From: [Clostridium] colinum
Lineage (GTDB): Bacteria; Bacillota; Clostridia; Lachnospirales; CAG-274
DNA length: 64,000 bases
NCBI RefSeq assembly: GCF_940677205.1
Contig: NZ_OW712331.1
Span: 1,364,001-1,428,000, forward strand
Direction of reading: 5' to 3'
Position 1 is the stretch's first letter; each line of letters begins with the position of its first letter. This document shows positions 29,242-38,564 of the stretch, one piece after another. Under the pieces are notes generated by a model. That model was not told the DNA's origin, made no database searches, and saw only the letters and a program-made list of their open reading frames with translations. The translations under genes were made by a program, and so were the position numbers.

Positions 29242-29490
29242 ATGATAACAACAAATATAACTAATTTTAGAAAAAATATTTATAAACTTACTGAAAATAC
29301 TATAAAATTTAATGAAACTTTATCAATAAATACAAAAGAAGGTAATGCTATATTAATTAGTGAAGAAGAATATAATGGTATGATTGCTACACTTGAATTA
29401 ATGTCTAATAAAGTAATGAAAAATAAATTAATAGATGGAATGAATACTTCTTTAAATGAATGTATTTCAGAAGATGAGGTTATTTGGTAA
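29242..29490 (+). CDS. Phd/YefM-type antitoxin (orphaned)
   Basis: The 82-residue protein has the Phd/YefM layout: an N-terminal DNA-binding part (TTNITNFRKNIYKLTENT) followed by the NAILISEEEYNGMIATLEL segment. Such antitoxins repress their own promoter and bind a RelE/YoeB-type toxin. AAAGGTG precedes the ATG. The overlapping downstream toxin frame stops after 17 codons, so the antitoxin has no full-length partner here. Confidence 0.8.
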   Translation: MITTNITNFRKNIYKLTENTIKFNETLSINTKEGNAILISEEEYNGMIATLELMSNKVMKNKLIDGMNTSLNECISEDEVIW

Positions 29491-29543
29491 TGTATAAAAT
29501 AGTGTATACTAAAAAAGATATTAAAGATATAATACTAATTTAA
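29490..29543 (+). pseudogene. Truncated RelE/YoeB-type toxin remnant
   Basis: The ATG overlaps the antitoxin stop (TAATG). It reads MYKIVYTKKDIKDIILI and then a stop. MYKIVYTKKxxKD is the usual start of RelE/YoeB-type mRNA interferases of about 85 residues; the catalytic part is gone. Confidence 0.6.
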
Positions 29544-29570
29544 AAAATATCTATTATAAATTTAATATAA

Positions 29571-29609
29571 AGATAAGGTTGTATTGATTTTTATACAATC
29601 CTTATCTTT
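29571..29609. terminator. Bidirectional terminator
   Basis: AGATAAGGTTGTAT pairs with ATACAATCCTTATCT around a short T-rich loop. It lies between the convergent antitoxin and DUF559 genes. Confidence 0.75.
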
Positions 29610-29619
29610 ATTAAAAAGT

Positions 29620-29973
29620 TTAATTTGTTCTTTCTCTTACAACTTTATCTATTGTATTACATACTTGTTGAAAATTGTTATCTACTTCTTCATTTTTAAA
29701 TCTTATTACTTTTAGCTTAAATACATTTTCTAAAAATGCAGTTCTTTTTTCATCATAAGCTAAACCTTCTTTTGTGTAATGTTGGTTGCCATCTATTTCT
29801 ACAACAAGTTTAGCTTTAGCACAATAAAAATCTAAAATATACTTTGTTATAAGCTTTTGTCTTCTAAATCTTAAAGGATATTTACTAAGATAACCATACC
29901 ATAGCTTTTTTTCTTGATGTGTCATATTTTCTCTTAAATCTTGAGCTTTTGGTATTAAATTTTTATTATACAT
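29620..29973 (-). CDS. DUF559 (Vsr-like) endonuclease domain protein
   Basis: The 117-residue protein shows the DUF559 pattern: LRENMTHQEKKLWYGYL at the start, RFRRQKLITKYILDFYC, and the nuclease-like KLVVEIDGNQHY with its late VIRFKNEEV. It resembles very-short-patch-repair endonucleases (PD-(D/E)XK fold). Similar proteins often accompany restriction loci; the exact role is unknown. The start may be the ATG at 29973 or a TTG three codons earlier, better spaced from GAAGGTG. Confidence 0.75.
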   Translation of the reverse strand: MYNKNLIPKAQDLRENMTHQEKKLWYGYLSKYPLRFRRQKLITKYILDFYCAKAKLVVEIDGNQHYTKEGLAYDEKRTAFLENVFKLKVIRFKNEEVDNNFQQVCNTIDKVVRERTN

Positions 29974-29995
29974 TCTAATCAATATATCACCTTCT

Positions 29996-30757
29996 TTAAA
30001 TAAGCATTTTATCAATAGATAAATATTCTTTAAAATGTATATCAAAATTTTCCTCTTCAAAATAATCTAAAATTATTTCAAATTCTGATGTAATTGTCAA
30101 TAAATAATCAAAGTTAAAATTTTGATTAAATTGTTTTATTAACTCTTTATCATTCAAAATATCTAATTCAGCTGTATTTGAATTACCATCAAATTCATTA
30201 CCAAAAATAGAATTTCCATCTCTTATTATATTAATATCACTTAATTTACAAAGTTTCCATAAAGCATCTAAATAATCTGCCTCATATTTATTTTTAATAT
30301 AATCTTCAAAATCATAATAAAAACCACTATATATTTGTTCTATTTTTATTAAATTAATAAGTAAAATCTCTTCTTTTGAAAATATAATTTTTGCTTCTAA
30401 TAAAGATTTAGATATATCATCTTTCAAAATATTTAATTTATTTACTTTATCATTAATATGTTTATAATCCATTAATATATTTAAAAAATACTCTTTATTT
30501 TTAAATTTTGAAATAATGTCTTTAACTTTTGTAAAATTATGATAAATACTTAATATATTATTATATAGTATTTTTTTATTTTCAATTTCATTTATCTTCT
30601 TTTGTAACTCTTAATTATCTTTACTTAACTTTTCTTGTAAATTTTGATTATTTTTATTAAATTTATTATTTTGAAAATAAACTATTATAGCAATTATAAC
30701 TGTTGTTGTAACTGATGAAATATCTCCTAAGTTATCTTTTACTAATTCTAACATCAT
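29996..30757 (-). pseudogene. Unrecognised membrane/coiled-coil protein with an in-frame stop
   Basis: One frame runs from the ATG at 30757 (preceded by AGAGGA) to the stop at 29996, broken only by a TAA at 30613-30611. The first part (48 residues) has a membrane helix, VTTTVIIAIIVYF, and a start of coiled coil. The rest (about 200 residues) continues the coiled coil and then an acidic domain. The second part has its own ATG at 30472 but no ribosome site. I do not recognise the family. It lies between hsdS and the DUF559 gene, so it may be a decayed defence accessory. Confidence 0.6.
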
Positions 30758-30776
30758 AAAAATCCTCTCTTTAGTA

Positions 30777-32033
30777 TTAATAAGGCACTCTAACATCACC
30801 ATTTATTAATTTAGGTAATAAAGTATCTCTTATTTGAGCTAGTTTTTCATTTTGTTCTGAAGATTTTATAATTTTATATTTTATAGCATCTATAATAATA
30901 TTAAAATTATGAATTATTTTAATATCTGGAATTGTTAAAACTTCTTTTTCTAATAGATTTTTAACATCTAAATTTTTTATACCTGTTGTACCATTTTCAT
31001 ATGTAAACATAACACCTTTATTATAAATGAATTTTAAATAATAATACATAAAATTATGAAAATTATTTTTACTTCTTAAAATTCTACAAAAATTTGTACA
31101 AATGAGATTAGGAGTATTTTTTAAAATACTATTTTTTATTATAGTAACTCTTCCAGTTGATTGAGTTGGACTGCCTCCAGATATTTCAATTATAATATCA
31201 TTTGATAAAAGTTTTTTATTTTCAAAATTTTTATTAATGATAAATCTATTCGGTAGATTAATTAATTCCCCATTTTCTATTTTAGGAATATCTGCTCCTC
31301 TTATACAAAAAACATTTTTTATATAATTACCTTGCACTTTATCTTTTCCCCAATCTCCACCTATTATATCATAAATAATATCATTAAGTTTTCCAACACG
31401 CCAACTTTTAGGAATTTTGCCAAGTTCACTATCTACAAATTCACGCCCACCATTAGCTATTTCTTCATCAGTAAGTGGATAATCAAAATCAATAAACCAT
31501 TTTTTAAAAATAGCTTGAGCCATTTCTTCAAGATTTTTGTTAATTTTGTTGTTTAGCTCTATTTTTTCATCAAGGCAAGAAAGGTTTTTTGCTATTGCTT
31601 TTTGTTCTTCTATATTTGTTGTAATTAATACTTTAAAATTAAATATTTGATTTTTATTTATAGAACCAAATACTGTTCCGTTTTGATTACTTTGCAACTC
31701 TTTTGAATAATTTTTTAACAAATAATATAAAAATTCTTGTTGATTATTTTTCATTCTTAAACTACATAAACCTCTACCTATACAAATATCTTTTGTAGTT
31801 ATATTTATATCTCCAACAGGTGCTCTAACACTCATAATAATATCATTTTTAAGTGCTTTTTTTGTTATTTGAGTTGTATATGTATCATATATGGGGTGTT
31901 TTATACCAAATGTTTTATTTCCTTGCAAAAATTCAATTCCTTTATTTTCATTATTATAAAATTCAGATTTTGGAGATTGTCCCATTATAATATCACATAT
32001 ATCACCCAATTTGACTTCTTTCCAATGTTTCAC
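30777..32033 (-). CDS. hsdS: Type I restriction enzyme, S subunit
   Basis: The 418-residue specificity subunit has two target-recognition domains. The first starts at WKEVKLGDICDIIMGQSPKSEFYN. After it comes the central conserved helix IDFDYPLTDEEIANGGREFVDSELGKIPKSWRVG, which leads into the second. The end, KLAQIRDTLLPKLINGDVRV, is the classic HsdS C-terminus. It selects the bipartite DNA site recognised by the HsdM/HsdR complex. Confidence 0.95.
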   Translation of the reverse strand: MKHWKEVKLGDICDIIMGQSPKSEFYNNENKGIEFLQGNKTFGIKHPIYDTYTTQITKKALKNDIIMSVRAPVGDINITTKDICIGRGLCSLRMKNNQQEFLYYLLKNYSKELQSNQNGTVFGSINKNQIFNFKVLITTNIEEQKAIAKNLSCLDEKIELNNKINKNLEEMAQAIFKKWFIDFDYPLTDEEIANGGREFVDSELGKIPKSWRVGKLNDIIYDIIGGDWGKDKVQGNYIKNVFCIRGADIPKIENGELINLPNRFIINKNFENKKLLSNDIIIEISGGSPTQSTGRVTIIKNSILKNTPNLICTNFCRILRSKNNFHNFMYYYLKFIYNKGVMFTYENGTTGIKNLDVKNLLEKEVLTIPDIKIIHNFNIIIDAIKYKIIKSSEQNEKLAQIRDTLLPKLINGDVRVPY

Positions 32034-32036
32034 TAA

Positions 32037-32312
32037 TTACTCACCTGCCTTTGAAACAAATTTAGCTTGAAGAATACTTATTATTTCATAAATTTTATCT
32101 TTTAACATATTATCACTAGCTTGATTATAAGGTATAAATTGTGTATTTATATTTGTTATATTAGTTTCTGCATTTTCAAATTTTTGTTTTTCTATAAAAT
32201 CAATAGCATCTTCTCTTTTAAAATTATTTAAAATTTTATTGCCTTCTTCTATATCTTTTAATAAATCTAACTTTTCTTTATCTTTTTTAAATTGTTCAAT
32301 ATTAAAACTCAA
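32037..32312 (-). CDS. Unknown small protein inside the hsd operon
   Basis: The 91-residue charged, helical protein overlaps the end of hsdM by 11 bases and ends just before hsdS, so it is cotranscribed and perhaps translationally coupled. I do not recognise a family. Its position suggests an accessory factor of the restriction system. Confidence 0.65.
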   Translation of the reverse strand: MSFNIEQFKKDKEKLDLLKDIEEGNKILNNFKREDAIDFIEKQKFENAETNITNINTQFIPYNQASDNMLKDKIYEIISILQAKFVSKAGE

Positions 32313-33780
32313 ATCCTATTCCCCCTAATCTTTCTTTTATTTTATCTTCTAATTGTCTACTTTTAGAAAACATTTCTGAAAGCTCTTTTATAAGCCTTTC
32401 CATTTTTTCATCAAAAGGTTCTGTGTCTTCTTCTTGTTTTTCTATACCAACATATCTACCAGGTGTTAATATATAATCTTGAGCTTTTATTTCTTCTGTT
32501 GTAGACACTTTACAAAAACCTTTCACATCTTCTAATATTCCATTTTCATAATCTGTATATATTTTTGCTATTTTACCTATTTCATCTTCTGTAAGCTCTC
32601 TTAACTTTCTTGTTTTCATTTCACCCATATTTCTAGCATCTATAAAAAGTGTTTTACCTTTTTGTTTTTTATCTTTAGCTATTATCCAAAGGCAAACAGG
32701 TATCTGTGTTGTATAAAAAAGTTGCGAAGGCATAGCAATTATACAATCTACTAAATCATCTTCTATTATTCTTGCTCTTATTTCTCCTTCGCCTCCTGAT
32801 TGAGAAGATAAAGAACCATTAGCAAGAACCATACCTATTTTACCATTATTTGATAAATGGTATATCATATGTTGCAACCAAGCAAAGTTGGCATTAGCAT
32901 CTGGTGGCAATCCATATTTAAACCTTTTGTCATCTTCTAAATTATCTCTGCCCCAGTTTGAAAGATTAAACGGTGGATTTGCCATTATAAAATCTGCCCT
33001 CAAATTTGAATGTACATCGTTTAAAAAAGTGTCGGCATTATATTGTCCCAAATCTGCCTCTATACCTCTAATAGCAAGGTTCATCATAGCAAGCTTCCAA
33101 GTTGTAGGGTTAGATTCTTGCCCATATATAGAAATATCATTTATGTTTCCTTGATGACTTTCTATAAATTTTTTAGATTGAACAAACATACCACCACTAC
33201 CACAACAAGGGTCATACACCCTACCATTGTAAGGTTTTAATATTTCAACTATTGTTTTTACAACACATTCTGGTGTGTAAAATTCGCCCCCTTTTTTCCC
33301 TTCTTGTTCTGCAAATTGTGATAAACAATATTCATAAGCTCTACCTAAAACATCATTATCATTTTTTGGTATTTCTATATTATTAAACTTAGTTATAACT
33401 TCCCCAAGTTTTCTTTTATCAAGTTCTTCTCTTGCAAAGTTTTTAGGTAATACATTTTTAAGCCTATTATTATTTTTTTCTATGCTTTTCATAGCATTAT
33501 CTATTACTTGTCCTATTTCTTCACTATTTGCATTTTCTAATATATAGCCCCATCTTGCATCTTCTGGCACAAAAAAGATATTTTCTGCAATATATGCATC
33601 TTCATCATCTTCAAAATCATCTCCTTCTGCCACAAGCTCTTTATATTTTGTTTCAAATTTATCTGATATGTATTTTAAAAATATAAGCCCTAATATAACT
33701 TGCTTATATTCTGATGCGTCCATATTTCCTCTTAATGTACACGCTATATCCCATAATTTATTTTCAATTTCTCTTTCCAT
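32302..33780 (-). CDS. hsdM: Type I restriction enzyme, M subunit
   Basis: The 492-residue N6-adenine methyltransferase has an HsdM N-terminal helical domain with ASEYKQVILGLIFLKYISDKF. The SAM-binding motif is YDPCCGSGGMF near residue 190 and the catalytic motif is MANPPFNLSNWG near residue 285. It methylates the site chosen by HsdS and forms the core of the restriction complex. The start follows GGAGGATAAT, directly after the KAP-type gene. Confidence 0.95.
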   Translation of the reverse strand: MEREIENKLWDIACTLRGNMDASEYKQVILGLIFLKYISDKFETKYKELVAEGDDFEDDEDAYIAENIFFVPEDARWGYILENANSEEIGQVIDNAMKSIEKNNNRLKNVLPKNFAREELDKRKLGEVITKFNNIEIPKNDNDVLGRAYEYCLSQFAEQEGKKGGEFYTPECVVKTIVEILKPYNGRVYDPCCGSGGMFVQSKKFIESHQGNINDISIYGQESNPTTWKLAMMNLAIRGIEADLGQYNADTFLNDVHSNLRADFIMANPPFNLSNWGRDNLEDDKRFKYGLPPDANANFAWLQHMIYHLSNNGKIGMVLANGSLSSQSGGEGEIRARIIEDDLVDCIIAMPSQLFYTTQIPVCLWIIAKDKKQKGKTLFIDARNMGEMKTRKLRELTEDEIGKIAKIYTDYENGILEDVKGFCKVSTTEEIKAQDYILTPGRYVGIEKQEEDTEPFDEKMERLIKELSEMFSKSRQLEDKIKERLGGIGFEF

Positions 33781-33781
33781 A

Positions 33782-35507
33782 TTATCCTCCTATATAATTT
33801 ATTATATTTTCTATTTGCAATATAACAACTTTATCTATATTATCTTTTTTATATTCTTTTAATGCTGTTTTAAAGTCAGTTAATGCTTGTTTTTCTTTAT
33901 CAAATTCTTTTATTTGTGGAATATTATAATATACTTTATTATTTATGTTTTTTAAGAAACCATTTATTTGTTTAGGACTAGACCTATATATTTTTTGTAC
34001 AAGTTTATCTATATTGACATTAGCCAAAAATCCTATTATAATTATATGTCCTATACTAATATCAAAAAAATCAGTTATCCATTCTTCGTCATTTGTTGTA
34101 GAACATAATATATAGTTAAACTTATTTTTTATTTTTAGTTCAAAATTATTATTTATTTCTTTTCTTAATATATTTGTTTTCTCATTGATTTTTTCTTTAT
34201 ACATATTGGGTAAATCATATGAAACCAAAATATAATCATCAAAATATTTAATATTTTCTTTCATTTTATCAAATATATTATCTAAATTTATATCAATAAT
34301 CTTCATATGATTTAATTCTAATATTATCTTAATTATATATGGATATTTTTCTATAAATTCTTTAGTAGCATATTTAGGTTCTATAAATTTTAATAGTTCA
34401 TTAACTTGTTTCAATATTTCTTTTTCATAAAAATAATCCCAATAATTATGTAAATTTGAAATTAATTTATTATATTGGTTTAATACATCAAATTCTCTTT
34501 CTTTAAATTTTTCTATATATTTTTCATTTAAAACAGAATTTTCTATAAAATTTAGAAAAACATTTAAATCTTTTGTACTAAATTTTATTAATCTATATGA
34601 ATGAATTTTTTCAATAAAATTATTGGATTTATTTATTATCTCACCTTTTTTATACAAAATAACTATAACATAATAAGATTTGTATAAGCTCAAATATTAA
34701 TTTATCTTTTTCATTAATGTTTTCTATATTATTAAATATTTTACTATACAATATATTTATCTTTGAAAGAAAAAATTGATATGTCCTTAAATTTAAATGT
34801 TGTTCTTTATTCATCATATTGACACAAACTTCTATTGTTTCTTCTTGTTTCAAAATATTTTTTAATTCTTCATTTATATCAGAGTTTTTCAGTATATTTT
34901 CTATACTATTTTTTAAATTAGGAATATAATTTATTGTTTGAGAAATAAGTTTTTCTTTTATTTTTGTGTAGTTTTCAAAATTTTCTTTTATTTTATTTTC
35001 ATTTGCAACAATCATAACTTTTACATTTTGATGCTCAATATAATTATTTATATATCCAAGAACTTCATTTAATGGAAGTTTACATCTTTCTAAATCATCA
35101 AAAATTAAAAATTTATTTTTTAATTTATTGTCTTCAAAAATTCCTTTAAAATCTAAACTTTCCAATAATTCTTTTTTTATTTCAACTACTTCTTTAGGTA
35201 AATAATTATTTAATAATAACTTACCTATATTTATACCTAAATTACTTGCTATTACTACCTTATTATTTTTATTTTTCAAACTACTAAAAATAATAGCATT
35301 AGATATTTCATCAAGTGAATTAATACCATACAAGGATACATATATTATTTTCTTATTAATATCTTTCTCTAAAATATTTTTAACAAAATATGTTTTTCCA
35401 CTTCCCCATTCTCCATCTAACATAATAGCATATGAATATATTTTGTCATCTAAGTAATCTTTTATTACATCTATTGTATTTTGGGTATTAAAACTATTAC
35501 TACTCAT
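33782..35507 (-). pseudogene. KAP-type P-loop NTPase, split by a frameshift
   Basis: Two overlapping frames, 34650-35507 (285 residues) and 33782-34693 (303 residues), make one protein of about 570 residues. The first part has Walker A GEWGSGKT near residue 33 and Walker B KFLIFDDLER near residue 138, the pattern of KAP-family NTPases. The second part is helical and unrecognised. The frames join near 34665 if one T is removed from a short T run. KAP NTPases are widespread in phage-defence loci. This one sits directly upstream of hsdM on the same strand, so it was probably part of the same defence unit. Confidence 0.65.
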
Positions 35508-35634
35508 TTAAGAATACTCCTATTAAAGTTAATTTCATAATATTATATATTATAACATATTATAGTATTATTTCACAACTACCTTCAATCATGTATACTT
35601 ATATTTCAATTTTAATATAATGTTATATTGTAAG

Positions 35635-35867
35635 TTAAAAGTAGTGTAAAAATGAACCCCTCTCCAGTTCATTTTTTAATGCTTTTATATCTTTAAAAAT
35701 ATATATCATTTGCATTATCTTCTTTATACTTTTTAATATATCTTTTTTAACTAAATTATATTTATTATTACAAATTTCATTAGTTATTTCAAATATAATA
35801 ATATATCTAATGGTCTACTTTTTAAATTTCTTTTATATAATATATTTTTTATTTCTGACTTTTTCAT
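35635..35867 (-). pseudogene. Frameshifted small gene of a mobile element
   Basis: An ATG at 35867 with an AAAAGGAG site starts the frame MKKSEIKNILYKRNLKSRPLD. It soon stops, but the neighbouring frame continues through EITNEICNNKYNLVKK to a TAA at 35635. One indel restores about 75 residues. It lies next to conjugation remnants. The function is unknown. Confidence 0.4.
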
Positions 35868-35906
35868 AATTTTAAACTCCTTTTGACAACTTTTTTATTT
35901 TAAATT

Positions 35907-36540
35907 TTAATTCCATATACTCCAGAAAACTCCACCTTCTCCTGCACCTTTTCTAGCCTCATTTATTATTAAGTCTATATCAAATTGCTATTTACTTCTT
36001 TTATAACTAGCAGAGTCTGCTACAAATATTTTTCCTTCACTTGTTATTCTCTTTAATACTATAAAGTGCCCACTATTTGTAAATGTTCCTTTACTCATAA
36101 GTGCTACTACTAACTTACCATTAAGTGCATCTACTACTTTTACTTTATCATTTCCTAACTCCTCTACATTAAGTCCAAAAGCCGTATTAAACTATAGTAT
36201 GAACCACTTCCTTTAGCATAATATCCATATATAAGTATATAGGGTCGTATATTTGCCCTATTAAAATAGATAGTACAATAGCCCACATCCGTGCGTCCCG
36301 ACTTTATCTGTTCCATACAATTGATTTTTGTACTTTTTATCTAATTGATTAAAATATACAACATTATTTCACTATCTGTAAATGTTATATCTGCATAATC
36401 TTGTCCATCTACTTTAATATAATCTTTATCATAAATACCTATACTTTGGTTATATCCATAATCTTTTTTGCTCTATTGCTAATATTTCATCTCCAAAAAT
36501 AAATTATTTGAACATATCTAAAGGATTTGTTATTAAGTAT
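35907..36540 (-). pseudogene. Remnant of a C39-like/CD1108-type mobile-element protein
   Basis: Minus-strand fragments in several frames add up to a recognisable protein. They include DGQDYADITFTDSE, VVYFNQLDKKYKNQLYGTDK, GTHGCG with the expected catalytic Cys, and GYYAKGSGSYYSL. Later come SKGTFTNSGHFIVLKRI with the catalytic His, FVADSASYK and EARKGAGEGGVFW. From memory these match the C39-type peptidases carried by Tn1549-like conjugative elements. At least three frameshifts and a stop make it non-functional. Nothing further is recognisable from 36568 to 36942. Confidence 0.6.
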
Positions 36541-36567
36541 AAAAAAAGGCTATTAATATTAATAGCC
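36541..36567 (-). terminator. Palindromic terminator
   Basis: A perfect palindrome with GGCTATTAAT arms (36548-36567) is followed on the minus strand by seven T. It could end the RiPP operon transcript about 375 bases after its last stop codon. Confidence 0.6.
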
Positions 36568-36942
36568 CTGTAACAACTGATACTATAAATATTTAAAGCC
36601 TTTTTTCTTTTTTCTTCCTCTATTGATAATTGAATTAATATTTTTATTGCTAATTCTTTCAAATAATATCTTCCTTTCTATTTTTTCTATTTTTTGTTTA
36701 TTTACAATACTTTGTATAAAAAACAGATACCTATATTGTCTTTCTTCTTTAAAATTTAAAATAGAGAAACTAAGTAATATCTTAATTATAATAATAAAAA
36801 AGACATAATTTTTATCATTTTTATCCAGTCTTTAATTCATAATTACAATATTAATATTTTTTTATTTATATTTTACTTTTTAATTTAGCAACAAAAATAC
36901 AATATTTTCTATGATACCTTACTATAATAAAGATTAAATAAA

Positions 36943-38544
36943 TTAAATTTCATCTAAATTTATAATTCTATTACATATATTTAATAAAAATTCTCTATGT
37001 GTGATAATTATTATTATTTTATTCTCTGAAATACTTTTTAAAATTTGAGCCATATATTTCTCGCTATGTATATCAATTGCTGATGATGGCTCATCAAAAA
37101 TATATATGTTTGCTTCATTTAAAATAGTTTCTAAAAATAATATTTTTTGAAGCTCACCTAAAGAGTTGGTGTCAACTTTGTATTTTATCCCATCTATATC
37201 ACTAAATAAATTTTTATTTTCCCCTAAAAATTTATTTAGTAAATCTATATCTTTATAATTTTTTAGTTTATCCTTGATGACATCAAGAGTAGTTTTATTA
37301 ACAAATATACTTTGAGACATTATACTTATACTTTTTAATAATGAATTATAACTAATATTATTAATATTAATTTTATCTAATAAAATTTTCCCTTCATCAA
37401 TAGGTATTAATTTTCTAATTACTTTAATTAATGTGCTTTTACCCGAACCATTTTTACCAACAATTCCAATAATTTCACTTTTCTCAAATTTTAAATTTAA
37501 ATTTTTTAAAATATATTTATTTTTAAATTTAATACTTAAATCTTCAATTTCTAAAGTTATAAATTTTTTATTATCAATTTCTATATTTCCACTCAACATT
37601 TCATTTTTATTATCTAATAATAATTTAATTTTAGAAATTGATGGTTTTATTGACTCATAGTGTATAAATAATTTTATAATATTAGTCAAAGGAGAAAAAA
37701 TTTTCTGAGAATATAATATCAAATTTACTAAAATTCCAATAGACATAATTTTAGTATTTATAGCATATCCTCCTATAACTAATATAATTATCATACTAAG
37801 TGTGCTTGTAATTAAATTAATAGATGAAGATTTAATAATTTTATTTAAAAAATTTTCTTTAGTTTTAAATAATAAAAAATTATCTTGATAAAAATCTTTC
37901 TCAACTGAATTACAATAGTTTTTTATTTGAAGAGATTCTATATTATTTAATATATCATTTAACTTAGAATTAAATACTCCGTTTATATCTCTAAATTCTT
38001 TCATCTTTACTTTTATATTTTTATTATAATTATATTGTATATATGCAAGTATAATATTAATAGAAAATAGTATTATTGCTATATATATATTAGTTCTTAT
38101 AATATATATAAATATTAATAAAATAGATAAAAATAGAGCTATTAATTGTGGAAATGATTTAGTATAATAATCTAATACTGTAACCACATCATTATTAATA
38201 ATAGTAAAAACTTCACCAATAGATTGTTTTTCCCAATATAACATATTTAAAGATTTTAATTTTTTAAAAATTATTTTATTTATATACTCATTTGATTTTA
38301 TATTTACTTTATTAAAAATTTTAGATGATAAATAATTAGATAAAACCAACAAAATACCTAATAATAAAAATAAAAAATAATACTTGAATAAATTACTATA
38401 ACTATCTATATTTGGTATTTTATCAAGTATATTTCCTAACATACTTGGAATATATACAGATATACAACTACTAAAAATTATTAATATAATACCGAATATA
38501 TAGAACTTAATACATCGCTTATCAATAAATCTAGTTAAAAACAT
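36943..38544 (-). CDS. ABC exporter (fused permease and ATPase) of the RiPP cluster
   Basis: The 533-residue half-transporter has about six membrane helices (residues 15-290) and a C-terminal ATPase domain. Walker A is GKNGSGKST near residue 360 and Walker B is IYIFDEPSSAID near 480. The usual LSGGQ signature reads NSLGELQK, so it is degenerate. It is the last gene of the operon starting at the cysteine-rich peptide and probably exports that peptide. No C39 leader-peptidase domain is present, so leader removal must occur elsewhere. The ATG at 38544 is likely; a GTG three codons upstream is possible. Confidence 0.85.
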   Translation of the reverse strand: MFLTRFIDKRCIKFYIFGIILIIFSSCISVYIPSMLGNILDKIPNIDSYSNLFKYYFLFLLLGILLVLSNYLSSKIFNKVNIKSNEYINKIIFKKLKSLNMLYWEKQSIGEVFTIINNDVVTVLDYYTKSFPQLIALFLSILLIFIYIIRTNIYIAIILFSINIILAYIQYNYNKNIKVKMKEFRDINGVFNSKLNDILNNIESLQIKNYCNSVEKDFYQDNFLLFKTKENFLNKIIKSSSINLITSTLSMIIILVIGGYAINTKIMSIGILVNLILYSQKIFSPLTNIIKLFIHYESIKPSISKIKLLLDNKNEMLSGNIEIDNKKFITLEIEDLSIKFKNKYILKNLNLKFEKSEIIGIVGKNGSGKSTLIKVIRKLIPIDEGKILLDKININNISYNSLLKSISIMSQSIFVNKTTLDVIKDKLKNYKDIDLLNKFLGENKNLFSDIDGIKYKVDTNSLGELQKILFLETILNEANIYIFDEPSSAIDIHSEKYMAQILKSISENKIIIIITHREFLLNICNRIINLDEI

Positions 38545-38564
38545 ATTTATCACACCTTATTATG

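Noticed and set aside
34650-34693. Programmed -1 frameshift at AAAAAAG in the KAP NTPase
   Set aside because: The stop codon of the upstream frame lies before the slippery run, so ribosomes would not reach it; a plain indel explains the break better.
35648-35678. Hairpin ATGAAC/GTTCAT resembling a terminator
   Set aside because: It falls inside the reconstructed small pseudogene 35635-35867, so it is as likely to be coding sequence; not called as a terminator.
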